A program made the position numbers and the translations under genes. Below the pieces are notes generated by a model. That model searched no databases. It was not told where the DNA came from and saw nothing but the letters and a program-made list of their open reading frames with translations. From assembly GCA_038501195.1 (NCBI GenBank), contig JBBPUQ010000006.1, positions 2,418,001 through 2,482,000 on the forward strand: 64,000 nt of DNA, in the 5' to 3' direction. How positions within the stretch are numbered: position 1 is the stretch's first letter; each line of letters begins with the position of its first letter. This DNA comes from Nemania diffusa (taxonomy: Eukaryota; Ascomycota; Sordariomycetes; Xylariales; Xylariaceae). Shown piece after piece: positions 34,360 through 44,820 of the stretch.

Positions 34360-35151
34360 TCCTTAGTAACCATTTTTTATTATTTCACTATATAATACGG
34401 CCTCTTATATAATTTACGAGCTTCCGGGCACTTCTATGAAGTTTGTCTTTCGACTTAAAACGGCCAAGCACTAACAATAGGTCTTCGCGACTTTTCAAAA
34501 CTTATGTTTGTCACGTCGCAGAGTTACCTTGGTTATTACAACCGATAGGTGAGGTAAGTTAGTTCTTAAAGTCTTACGGAACGTCAACTCCCTCGCGGGC
34601 GTATTCATACTACAAAACATTAATTAAATATGAAACCTAGGCAAAATAAATTATAATCGAACCTAATAGAAGCCCATAATCCTCTGTTCTCTAGGGCATT
34701 CTGTGTAGTCAGATACCTACCCAGGCTAGTACAGTTGCTCCGACGTTGCCAACCTTACGTAATTCTTCAGGTTAGGCAATGCTAAAACCACTACGAAAAT
34801 AAGATGGACTTATTGGGTATTGGGTCTTCCCCACCTCGCTGTTAAGGTGTACCCTTTGTGTTTTTCGGATGCTTAGATAAAAAGTGCTAGCTACGTAGGG
34901 ATGTTTCATATCTAATTGATTGCCTGGCAGCGACAGGACCCTGAGTGTTCGGTGGTTGAAACGTGTACTAGGCCGAAATGGGGAATATAACTTTCCTAAT
35001 TGGGATATGAGGAACGAATCTGTTAACCATGCACAGAATATCTACACCTATGTTTACACCGTAACTTGCGTCTTAACTTGTCTCCTTCTCCCTCTCCTTA
35101 TTTTCCTCATTTTCCTTTCCTTTACACTATTGTGTCCTATACTCGCCCGCC
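34360..35151. other. Spacer between tRNA-Gly and MYND gene
   Basis: AT-rich DNA; a pyrimidine-rich tract at 35075-35130 immediately precedes the MYND start codon and probably marks its promoter or leader. Nothing else identified. Confidence 0.5.
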
Positions 35152-36498
35152 ATGTCATCCCCCAGCACTACCAACATCCCTCACGGAGCAAGCATATACA
35201 AAGGCCCTGTCGGGCCCCTGCGCCAAAGCTGCCCACTATGCCCAGCAGCTAGTTCTCAGCTCCTCCTATGTACTGGGTGTCGTGCGTTCCGCTACTGCAG
35301 CTCTAAACATCAGATTGCCCACCGACCTCACCACAAATCCGCCTGTATTAAGATCAAGAATGCTCGCACCAAGCTAGCTAAAGAAGAAGACGCCGTCCGC
35401 AATGCGACACCGGACTTCATGACCCCCGCCAACGCCTTCGAGACGGAAGTCGGTCGCTTTTGGGGCATTCTCAATACACGCGACTACATGCGGGCACGGA
35501 TGGCGTTAGCGAGACCCCTACTCATGCTCGGCACCTTAGAAGGCCTCCGGGAGGCCCTCGAGCACATGCGGGATATGCTGAGGCTATGCCGATCTGATAA
35601 CATGGGGGTACGGTACATCATGCCGGCAATAATGCTGCGACTAGATCTTGACCAGGAGTGCTATGATTTTATGAAGTGGTGGGCGACATGTGACCCAGAT
35701 GGTCACTACGATTGGGGCGATATGACTTTGCCGTACCTCGATATTCACGGGGCTAATGCTCTTGAGAATCCGGGGTGCTTTCTTGACCCAAGTATAGAGC
35801 TAAATTTTGGTATTGCCCTTCTTCTTCTAAAACTAAAAATGCTCGTCGACATTCGCAACCTCAAGGTCACCCGGAAAGTCCTCGCCCAAGGCCGTCTCCC
35901 CTTCGAGCTTCGAGATCAGATCGAGCGGGGTGTCATACGGAGCCCCCTTACCGCCAAGCTCCAGAAAGAACCGCACGGGTCTCTTATCAAGGCAGAGATA
36001 CTGCTTCAAAAACATATCTGCAGGACCGCCGTAGCTATTACTAAAGCTAATGAGTATTTCATGTTCGACCTCTTCGAGCCAGATGTAGCACTCACCTTCC
36101 AACCCGAACCATTTCAAAGAGGCACTTGGGAAGAAATGGCACTCGCGATGCAGAACTCGTACGCTGCATTGTGGGAAACCGAAGGCGTCCTAAGCCTGCT
36201 GAACGACGCACGCGCGTGCGCGGCGCGAGACTCGGAGAATGAGATTGAAGACTTCATGGAAGAGGAGACGGCTAGAAACGGGCAGACTCCAGTAGAGCTA
36301 TTGGCCGACATAAGTGTGAACCGGATGTGGGGGTATCTGGATTATGCGACCGACAATGCCTCGTACTTGGGCCCCTGGTCTGAGCGGCCTTCAGAGCGAT
36401 ATACGAGGGAAAATAGGGAGGCCTGGGCGAGGGCTATGGCAGAAGACGCGGAATCTGACTTTTCTGATAACGAGGCATGGAGTGACGTCGCTGAATAA
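35152..36498 (+). CDS. MYND-type zinc-finger protein
   Basis: Single exon, 448 aa. An N-terminal MYND finger is complete: C27-x2-C30, C40-x2-C43, C49-x3-H53-x7-H61-x3-C65. MYND fingers mediate protein-protein contacts, often with proline-rich partners. The remaining ~380 residues are helical with no recognised catalytic motif (no SET motifs), and include a repeated helical stretch around residues 100-290. The C-terminus is acidic (EDAESDFSDNEAWSDVAE). Fungal genomes hold many orphan MYND proteins of this plan and their roles are largely unknown. The ATG at 35152 is preceded by a pyrimidine tract and gives the whole finger. No intron is needed. Confidence 0.85.
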   Translation: MSSPSTTNIPHGASIYKGPVGPLRQSCPLCPAASSQLLLCTGCRAFRYCSSKHQIAHRPHHKSACIKIKNARTKLAKEEDAVRNATPDFMTPANAFETEVGRFWGILNTRDYMRARMALARPLLMLGTLEGLREALEHMRDMLRLCRSDNMGVRYIMPAIMLRLDLDQECYDFMKWWATCDPDGHYDWGDMTLPYLDIHGANALENPGCFLDPSIELNFGIALLLLKLKMLVDIRNLKVTRKVLAQGRLPFELRDQIERGVIRSPLTAKLQKEPHGSLIKAEILLQKHICRTAVAITKANEYFMFDLFEPDVALTFQPEPFQRGTWEEMALAMQNSYAALWETEGVLSLLNDARACAARDSENEIEDFMEEETARNGQTPVELLADISVNRMWGYLDYATDNASYLGPWSERPSERYTRENREAWARAMAEDAESDFSDNEAWSDVAE

Positions 36499-37719
36499 GT
36501 GCTATGTTTGAAATCGCTACAGACCTACACACTCAAGAAAGCTCCTTGAAGTCATAGCAAGGGCCTAGTAAGCTAGCTAGCGATGTGCTACAAAACTACA
36601 ATATTACCGTCAACTAGAATAATAGGGGGAACCTACGACCACAGGTGTTATAGAACCCCTCTGCTAAGTTTCAGAGCGTGCAATGTATTCTATGATGATT
36701 TTAGCCCCTTTTAGTCTTGAAATATGTTACATTTGAAGGTGCATTAGTCAACATTTATAGTTTCTCATGACAGCTATATAATCTAGTGCATCATTGACGG
36801 GTAGCAAATACCTGATATTGTATGTTCTCTACCTTCTTATTTTCTTCTTGCTCACCTTAGACAATGTGTGTAGAAAAGACCTCGACTACTAGTGCTTATA
36901 CTAGTAGTCGGACAGCCGTCGCTAACGTTGTAGACTATGATGTATCTCTAGATAGATACTTGAAACGATCATATGCTTTATCAATACAATTTGTGAGCTT
37001 GGCCAACAACTGCAATACTGCCACCTATCAAGCTGGACTCTGACCCCAAGACCCTACCATCCTCAGTACCTAGATAAGAGTCAAACCTTTACCGATAATA
37101 TTGTAGTAAACCACCAGGGCGCCTTTTAGCATTATCAGGCTATTAGATTATTTAGCTAATCAATTGTGTCGATATACTTTCGCTGAGGGCTAGAGCAAGG
37201 TTGGAAGACTACCTAGTCCGAAGATACAGTCTAATCTAGAATCTACAAAAGTTCATCGCAAGTAACTCCTCTGGTGACTATTCTACTAACAAAACTAGTA
37301 GACAAGAAGTAATGAGGGGGTTTCCATAAAGGCCTGATATCAAGGGGCATTTGAACTCTAGATGCAGCTCTAGAGACTCTGGATGCGGATTTCTACGGGT
37401 AGAAGAATTCGATGGAACTCTAGTTAATACCCAGCAATCCACAAAACGTGTAGATACATGCAGAGCCTGTATGACCAACCATGGGGTGATCATGAGGGAT
37501 GTAGGTAGGACAAGTATCCCGAACCAGCGGTTCGCAGCTTGCGAGGGCTGCAGCTTAGCTAGGGGTGCTCATCAAGTAAACACCGAGTGGACAACGTAAA
37601 CACCCGAAATAACCGAATATTAATCGATATGTAACCACGCTCTACAGACTTTTCGCTTCCAACCCCTTTCGCCGACCCCTAGGCCAAGAATACCAACAGA
37701 GGCGCCTAGTCTTACACGT
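36499..37719. other. AT-rich gene-poor spacer
   Basis: Contains a perfect 11-bp inverted repeat at 36883-36910. No convincing gene. A short + frame at 37351-37599 has no protein character. Confidence 0.5.
36883..36910. repeat. Perfect 11-bp inverted repeat with 6-nt loop
   Basis: CGACTACTAGT (36883-36893), loop GCTTAT, then ACTAGTAGTCG (36900-36910). The arms are exact reverse complements. It lies about 390 bp after the MYND gene in AT-rich DNA. It could be a hairpin in a 3' transcript or a protein-binding palindrome; function unknown. Confidence 0.8.
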
Positions 37720-38055
37720 AAGAGGCGACACAAGAAGACCGGTGCGAGACCGGACTACACAACAAGAACCGCCGCGCCGTCGAATCCCACTTCGCCCTCT
37801 GTCCTATTTGCTATTCGAACTCCAACTACCAGGCGGTAAACACGATCCGAAAGCTTGAGAGCCCGCCCCGCCCCGGTTTTTTTTCGGCTCATCAGCAGCA
37901 CCGAGATCCCCCGACGTTGGCAGTTTGCTGTAAGTAAGATGCTAACACTGTTCGTGTTGCACACTGTAGTTTATGAAGCCTTTTTCTTCGTGAGGCGGTT
38001 AAGATGGACCAACAAAGGTCAGTTCGTACATGAGAACTCGGTGATCAAGATGTAG
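37720..38055 (+). CDS. Weakly supported small spliced gene with a CPIC motif (partial)
   Basis: A + frame open from about 37717 contains ESHFALCPICYSNSNYQAV and later HQQHRDPPTLAVC. A GTAAGT donor at 37930, a GCTAAC branch site and a CTGTAG acceptor at 37969 define a 40-nt intron. Splicing it continues in phase into FYEAFFFVRRLRWTNKGQF and a stop at 38055. The textbook intron and phase match support a real gene. The first exon is not found: in-frame stops lie just upstream, so at least one more exon is expected. The other two + frames and one - frame are also open here, which weakens the case. No family is recognised; CPIC alone is not enough for a RING call. Confidence 0.35.
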
Positions 38056-38250
38056 GCAGTCCCTCGCGAGCCAGTTACTTTATCCACCTTGTGACACAGT
38101 CCACATGACAGTCCCTTTCCTTACCCGTCACGCCTTGGTGCAAGCCTAAAGAAATCTTCGTAACTTCATCATCAATAAACAAGGAGTGCTTCATCATCAC
38201 GCAGCAAACCGCCATACAGCAATCCTTTTGCAAGCATACTATTCCTCACA

Positions 38251-38874
38251 ATGGTCACCATAGAGAAGCAGAGAGAGGTGGTTATCAAAAAACGAGAGAA
38301 GGTACATGAGCTTCGGAGGAAGTGCGAAGAACAGGAGAATGCCTCCCAAACACACGCAGCGGAGAGCCAGACACTCCGCCGCGAGAAACAGAACTGTAAG
38401 TATCCCGAGCGTCATTTTTCTCCTTGCCCTATAGCCCCCTCCGGTCGGACGAAGAGTGTTCGTCGTGCTAGATTTTGCCCACGTCCCAGAAAGTTCACCT
38501 TGGGCATAATCAAAACCGGCGACAGGCTGACTCTGGGTGTTGCAGTAACGCGCCAGCTCGGCCTCCACGAGATCAGGTATGAGGAGTCCCGCGCCGCCCT
38601 CGAGCGGCATGAACAGAGGCTCGCGGATAGTGGAAGGCCTGGAGCCAACGGGAGCTTCGAGAGGAATGCACGTAGAGAAGTAGAGGGCAGAAGGATTTCG
38701 TGCAAGGAAACCGAAGACAGCATAAAGGCAGTAGACAAGCTGATCAAAAAGGCGGACAAGGGAGAGCGGAAAGCACAGGAGAAGCTCAGTGGGCTGCAGG
38801 AAAAGCTTCGTGACGCAAATTTACACTTGAGGAACGAGCAGGGAAGACTATTGCAGCTCAGGTACAGAAATTAG
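38251..38874 (+). CDS. Small coiled-coil protein of unknown function
   Basis: Start ATG at 38251. The N-terminal part (TIEKQREVVIKKREKVHELRRK) and the C-terminal part (IKKADKGERKAQEKLSGLQ, then EKLRDANLHLRNEQGRLL) are highly charged and form coiled coils. Between them a GTAAGT...TTGCAG segment (38396-38545, 150 nt) reads like an intron: it is proline/arginine-rich and breaks the coiled coil. Its length is a multiple of three, so retention leaves an open frame (207 aa), while splicing gives 157 aa. No domain is recognised. Composition resembles plain coiled-coil proteins and could be lineage-specific. Flanked by gene-poor DNA on both sides. Confidence 0.5.
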   Translation: MVTIEKQREVVIKKREKVHELRRKCEEQENASQTHAAESQTLRREKQNCKYPERHFSPCPIAPSGRTKSVRRARFCPRPRKFTLGIIKTGDRLTLGVAVTRQLGLHEIRYEESRAALERHEQRLADSGRPGANGSFERNARREVEGRRISCKETEDSIKAVDKLIKKADKGERKAQEKLSGLQEKLRDANLHLRNEQGRLLQLRYRN

Positions 38875-41865
38875 CTGGCACGGCGAGAAGAATAAAAGAA
38901 ACAGATAGGCTCTATTCTCTTACCTCGGGATGGGAGTTCTAAAAATAGCGTAACTAACAACGGAGGTAGGGGAGACCTAACTTTTTCCGCACCTCTCAAC
39001 TATTAACTTCTCACGTTCAATTTTACTAGATTATGTCTATTTACTTCTCTACGAGATAGTATATGAGATATCACACAACAGTAAGTCTAATGTAGAATAG
39101 TGGTTTGCCTCTCCGTTGTGGTATAGTCAACCACAGCGCGATCTAGCAAGAAGCAAGTCCTAGGTATAATATCATCGCACTTTGCTATCTAGCGCCGATA
39201 TAAAGTCGAACCCACAATCCCAGATGCTCAATTATGATTATCTACATGTACTAGCCACATGGCCAGGTCAAGCGGTAACCCCTGTCGTGTTTCATTGTAT
39301 CGTCCTTCGGTGGCACAGGCAACCTATTGGCTCGAAACATTGTCGAATGTCACACACACGACTGATCGGTATCCCTTTGCATACCCGAGTAATGAGATCT
39401 TCGCGGCACAGCAGCTGTACAGCCCGACGTCGGAATACGCCCCTGGCAGTATGTATGGGGGGTAGTACCAAGGGAGGGTTCGGTAATGTCGTGCCCTCTT
39501 GTTGGTTTAGTGGTACTACACAATATATGCCGACGATTCCCAGTTAATAGTCACACCTATGTAGGTAGTTCGTTGCTGTGGTCACCTCATCGCGGCAGTA
39601 TACATGCTGGCATCATAGTCGACATAATAATTCTTGAAAACGCGAACTCACTTACACGCACTGTCCATTTCCAGTGCCCTTTTCTCGCTGTTATAGATAA
39701 TTCTTAAGTATGTATTTTCTCATGTAGACAAAAAATCATTTATGGAATCATCCCTTAGAAAGATTCTTCGAAAGCAAGCCTCGAAAAATGTCATGCTGTG
39801 GAGCATTAGGGTCATTCAATAACAGATCGTATCACCAACAAAAGGCGAGAGGTAAACAGGGTCGCCCAACCCTCGACTCCAACTATCTAGTGAGTCACAG
39901 TTTTCCATGAAGCACAGTCGGCGCTTCAACTAGCCGAATATGCTTTTATATCGTGTTACCATCGAGCGCGCTTATGTCATAATCGATAGGACACATCTCC
40001 TAAAGGGTATTTGTACGGTTATGACCGTGCACATTAGTTAGTAAGGCCTTAAGTTAGTGAAAACTCCAATAGAATCAGCTGTATTATCTCAATAGGAATC
40101 ACTGCAGTTAGGAAAGTGCCAATACTGGATTGCATCCACCTTGTCCTAAGTAATTTGCTGGTAAATAACCGCCATCCACCATATCCTAGCTCTGCTGAGA
40201 ATAAAGACTTCAGTTTTATGGCGTATTAAGTTGTAGTTGCTAATAATGCACGTGCCATGGATATGTACTATTGGTGACAATATTGTAATAACAGTATCGT
40301 TCTACGATGGTAAGACGAGTATGCATCTATCAAGGCCGACAGATATAGCTGTCCAATAGCTTGCGGGGTTGCGTGTCATCGCATATGCTTCGATCTAGTC
40401 ATCATTCACATGCTTATGTTCTCTAGCTAGACCTCCTGCAGTTGAGACATGGCTACCATGAAATGCATCTACGATTGGCTATAAAACTCGGCTAGTAGAG
40501 AGAACAAGAATCTGACCCCCTGGTGATCGTGGGGTCCTGTCGAACATAACACGACCTAACGACATCCCGATCCCTCGCATGTTACACCTTGTAATCATGA
40601 TCCTCAAGTATCCAGTGAAATAGCACAGCTATGACCATTGATGGTAATTGTTTCAAAAGTTATCTTGTTTGCTTCGTCAGGAGGGGTAAAGTACTGTGCA
40701 CACGTTGCGAGTGGCTCGTCGATGATGACGCCGACCACATTCCGCGCTAAAGTAGTGTAATGTTCGGTGCATGGAAACTCTCGAGGTAGCTGTTTGCCGA
40801 ACATGTGCTCGACATGACTCTGCTGCCTCTTGCCTGAGCTACTAGGACCTTATACAAATAACCACCCTTTAGACTAGCTTCGACATACTGTCAAGCGACC
40901 CAACAGGACAGGTTATAGACTTCTAGGACCTATAGGCTAGCAACAGTCAAGTTGTTGACTATACCTATTTCCTATAGTAGGGTACAGGACTAACTACAGG
41001 TCTATGAATAAGACCGAAAGTAGGTCCCGCAGTAGGTTCTAGACTTGGTTGCGAACTGGCTTTGTTGGTTGTACAATTTGAAAGATCTGAAGGAGTAGCT
41101 ATTGCTATTGCAGGTTAGAAGTTATTAAAATTGTTATAGGGACTAGCTACTAGACCTATAATAGGTTATAAAGACTGGACCTGACCAGGTGCAATAGCGA
41201 GTCACTGGCGAAATAGGATTAAAGCAATAGGTGTACGAGGGGTAGGCTACCAATATAGGTAGCCGAGAGAGAAGGTTGATAACTTGAAAAAGTTAAAAAA
41301 CAGGTCTCTGACCCTTCTAAGCTATAAATCGTATATACAGGTGACTAACTGACTAGTTGACTTAGTTAGCTTAGTATTCCTGTCACACACCTAAGCTAGG
41401 AAACCTTGGTTCATGACAGAAAAAAATACTAGACAAAGATCTAAGTTAATGTTTTATTCTATATTATGCTATAACCTTTAGTATTATATTTATATAATAT
41501 TACAATATATCACTCTTTAAATTAGCTAAACTTTAATGATAAGTGTAAAACAAGTTTTCTAAAATATAAGTAAGCAAAAGATAACAGCGCACAGAGATTA
41601 GCTCTCCTTTGTATGCATCTTGGCTGCTATTTTGCTAAGCCATCGCGAAGTGTGTTTACTGCAGACATGAGGCCGTAGCTGGGTTGTAATAGGCGTGTTC
41701 CAAATAGCCATTTGTTGCAGATTCCTTGTGATAGCCTAAGCCTTAGGATAATTCGCCCTCCCACGTAAGTAGGTAGCCCTGGAGCGCCCGTTGGTACATC
41801 TCCTCGACCTCCCTCAGCTTCCCTTGATCTTTGTATAGGAGGCCTAGATTGTGGACTGTGCTAGG
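38875..41865. other. Gene desert, AT-rich with degenerate repeats
   Basis: About 3 kb with no convincing gene. A + frame at 39259-39465 (ATYWLETLSNV...) and a - frame at about 40604-40837 (GKQLPREFPCTEH...) have some protein-like composition and may be gene fragments. The stretch 40870-41240 is full of variants of CTATAGG, TAGGTC and GACCTA, suggesting an old degenerate repeat. Confidence 0.45.
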
Positions 41866-42172
41866 CTAATAACCCTGAGCGCAGGCGCAGTTGTGGCAAC
41901 CCGTGCCAGGTGGGCAATTGACTCCACCTTCTATGACCCAAGTCGAAGTGGTGTCGCAGTACAACTACGGCACTCTGTCAGCCTAAACCGAACTTTATTC
42001 GGCAGATAGCACGTACGATGTATGCTCGGCTAAGACTTGAGCAGGCATAAGCGCCTTGATTGTCGCAATGCGTGTTGAGGTCGTGGGTGAGGCCAGAGTC
42101 GCAGTGAGCGGCGATGGTAGTAGAGACAAACATTCCAAGGAGGAAGGTGCTGGTATAGGCGACGAAGTGCAT
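41866..42172 (-). CDS. Small secreted cysteine-rich protein (effector-like candidate)
   Basis: Two exons on -: 42172-42017 and 41964-41866, giving 84 aa. The intron (GTACGT...CTGAC...CGTAG, 52 nt) is canonical and phase 0. Without splicing the frame ends soon after and loses half the cysteines, so the spliced form is the better model. Residues 1-22 (MHFVAYTSTFLLGMFVSTTI plus AA) are a signal peptide with a clear cleavage site. The mature ~62 residues carry eight cysteines, including a C-terminal C-x5-C-x2-C-x-C pattern, enough for four disulphides. No known family is recognised. Small size, signal peptide, high Cys content and isolation in a gene desert are the usual marks of fungal effector or antimicrobial-type secreted proteins (inference). 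Role unknown. Confidence 0.68.
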
Positions 42173-44820
42173 GTTGAGCGTGGCTATTGATTGACTATTG
42201 GAAGTGGGGAAAGCCGACAAGTTTGATAGTTTCTTATAATGGTCGAAGAGAAAGTTAGACGACCCAGCCTTCCTCTTTATATATGCACTTCTGCTCGAGC
42301 TTCGAACTCTTGCCACCAGGGCGCTCACTACGCTCTCACCGCTTCGTCTGCTCCTACCACCTCTTCGTGATCAGTGACTAGCGAAGGAAGAACCAACCGA
42401 GCAACTTAGCACCTGATTAGGCACAAGGAGCAGTAGTGTAACCACACTTTTCGATTGATAGAAACAGTGAGATGTTACTCATATGAGCCTCAAGGGCACC
42501 ACCCCTAGGTAGGAGTAGGCCAGATGCATCATGCAAACGCAGAGAGATGCCCCGAATTCTTTGTTCTCATAGTCGTCCGAGTACTACCTTGTATCTAGTT
42601 CGATCGTGACACCAAGGCTGCTCGCATCGTAGCTTACTGCACCTATATTAGCCATCCACGGTCATCTTTCACGTCCAGTCGTAAATAAACCAGTCGAAGC
42701 CATATAAACCTCCAGAAATCGGACCCTGTCTCAATAGCTTAGCCGCCGCAAGGATGCGCTCAGCTGCGCAAGCTTGATGGCACATATTGCCAGTCCTTCT
42801 GGATGGCGCTTGGGGAGCAGCAGGAAGGCTATCTCTACCAACAGTCTCTTCACTCCATCGTAGTACATACCAAACATGTGCCAGGCTACAGATAACAGAT
42901 TCGCATTCGCTTCTAGGCAGGTCGACAGTCACGGCGGTTGTATCAGTCGCAGAGAAAGAGGCCTAACAACCGGATTTTCGAATCAGATGCCAAACTCTGG
43001 CAAGCAGGTGGATGGCCCGGGATAGGGAGCGCAACAACCCTAGCCACCGGTAGTACAGCTGCTATTGTTAGGAATGGGCGGATTTCAGGTCCGACGAGGC
43101 CGTGCCTCTCATAACCCAAGCGAAGCCTACACTGCGTTGCTGTAGGTTGTTCTTGACTGTGGCCAATGAAGTTAGCATGACGCTCCGCCACCACCATGCT
43201 TGATCCTGCCACTTCCAACCTGCTCACCGATTTACCTCGCCCCAGGTCGACTGGGTGAAAGGGAGTATTAGCGCTGAGGCATCTCATCTAAGCTGCCGGT
43301 CCCCCGACCTAGCGAGCGAGATAGTCAAGGGACGTCATGGCCGATAGGGTCAACGCAATTGTACGCTCACATGGTGATGTGGTTCTACTTGATCTCAGAC
43401 TCTGTTCAATCATACTAAGTGAAAAGCAACAGCACTCCGCTACTGCATTGACTGCAAGGCATTGTGTGGTCAGAGAAAAGGACAAAACCATCTCGTTTAT
43501 TCGTAGCGACGCGGTTTCCCCTCTGTTCAATTCTATGCATAGCATATAGCCGACACTTATGTTGGGTGAGGATGACCGCATTGCTACATCCATGCATCCT
43601 TGTGCAACCCTACCACCTGCGTGCAGATGAGAAGACCTGCTGTCGTGGCAAAGGCTGCGAAACAGTTCGCGACGAAGTATAGGCCGCGGTTGTATAAGCA
43701 TGGTTAGCCATGAAGAACTGAGACACTGGGCGCGAAGCATTCATGTACTCTGCTACCGGGTCTCGGAAGTTGTTGGATTTGAGCCTCTCTTAACGAGCCT
43801 GAGGCTCGTGCATAGGAGGCGCATATTGATTATATAAGCGGTGTAGCTAATATTAGGTGGTCTATCCCTTTGAGTGGCCCCTTCGCACCGCGGCTTGAAA
43901 AGTGAAATAGCGGGGCCGCTCGCAGGAGGGCGTCGAAAACTAGGAATGTGTGAAATTAGTCAACTTATAATATTGGAGTGCGCGACGCCTTACGTTAGTT
44001 AAAGCTTCATCACGATATCTCGGGGTCATAGATTCAAGTGGCATAATAACAAGCGCATTAGACCCCTTCCCGGTAAAGACAGTTTGCGTCAGCCATTGTC
44101 TGTAAACCTCTATTTTTGCGAAGTCTCTGTCTTTTTTCTCTCGGGAGATACTTTGGGCGTAATTCAGGAATGTTTGCTCTACTCCTTTTCAGGTACCATT
44201 TAGCTACAGGCGTAGAGTATAGGCAGAGTATCATGATAGGCTAATAGAGTATTACACCCATTTACAGTATCCAGTCTTGGATATCACATTCTATGCCTTA
44301 AATTCGGCAGCTGAGGTGGAATAGAATAAATGAGAGACATTATACAATATGGGGCATAAAGAGCATTACATTTCATAATGAAGAGTATGGGCCGCTACTA
44401 GATAATAACAATACTTGGTCATCATATAAGGATATCGAAAGAAACAGAGAATAGATTTAGAAGAACATTAAACAGTCATTATATTCGTCTACAGCATCTA
44501 GCCTTAGAAACCACGCCACAAACCCCGAACCTATAATAGCCATCGCAACGAAAGGAAAAGAACTTGTTACACGTACAATACAAGCAGAGGTAGCACTCTC
44601 CCCAGTGTAATCCTTACAGCTAAATCATTTTCCCTGGCTGCCCAGGACAACACGACCAAACAAGGCTCTAGAGTGATAGTGTAAAAGGAACGTGCGAAAT
44701 GAACAGTTATTATGGGTATAGAACAATAGAGAAAAAATACAGCAAAGATGTTAGACAGTGGTCCGCGCGCTGCGGATCGATCGTGTGCGAGGGAAACAAA
44801 GGCGGGCCATTTAACGGGCC
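42173..44820. other. Gene-poor region with an unexplained ORF-rich islet
   Basis: From about 42660 to 43750 the DNA is less AT-rich and several overlapping frames are open on both strands, without a recognisable product. One - segment near 42690-42930 (CHQACAAERILAAAKLLRQG...) vaguely recalls the C-terminal part of fungal transcription-factor domains, so a decayed gene is possible. The rest is AT-rich and empty. Confidence 0.4.
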
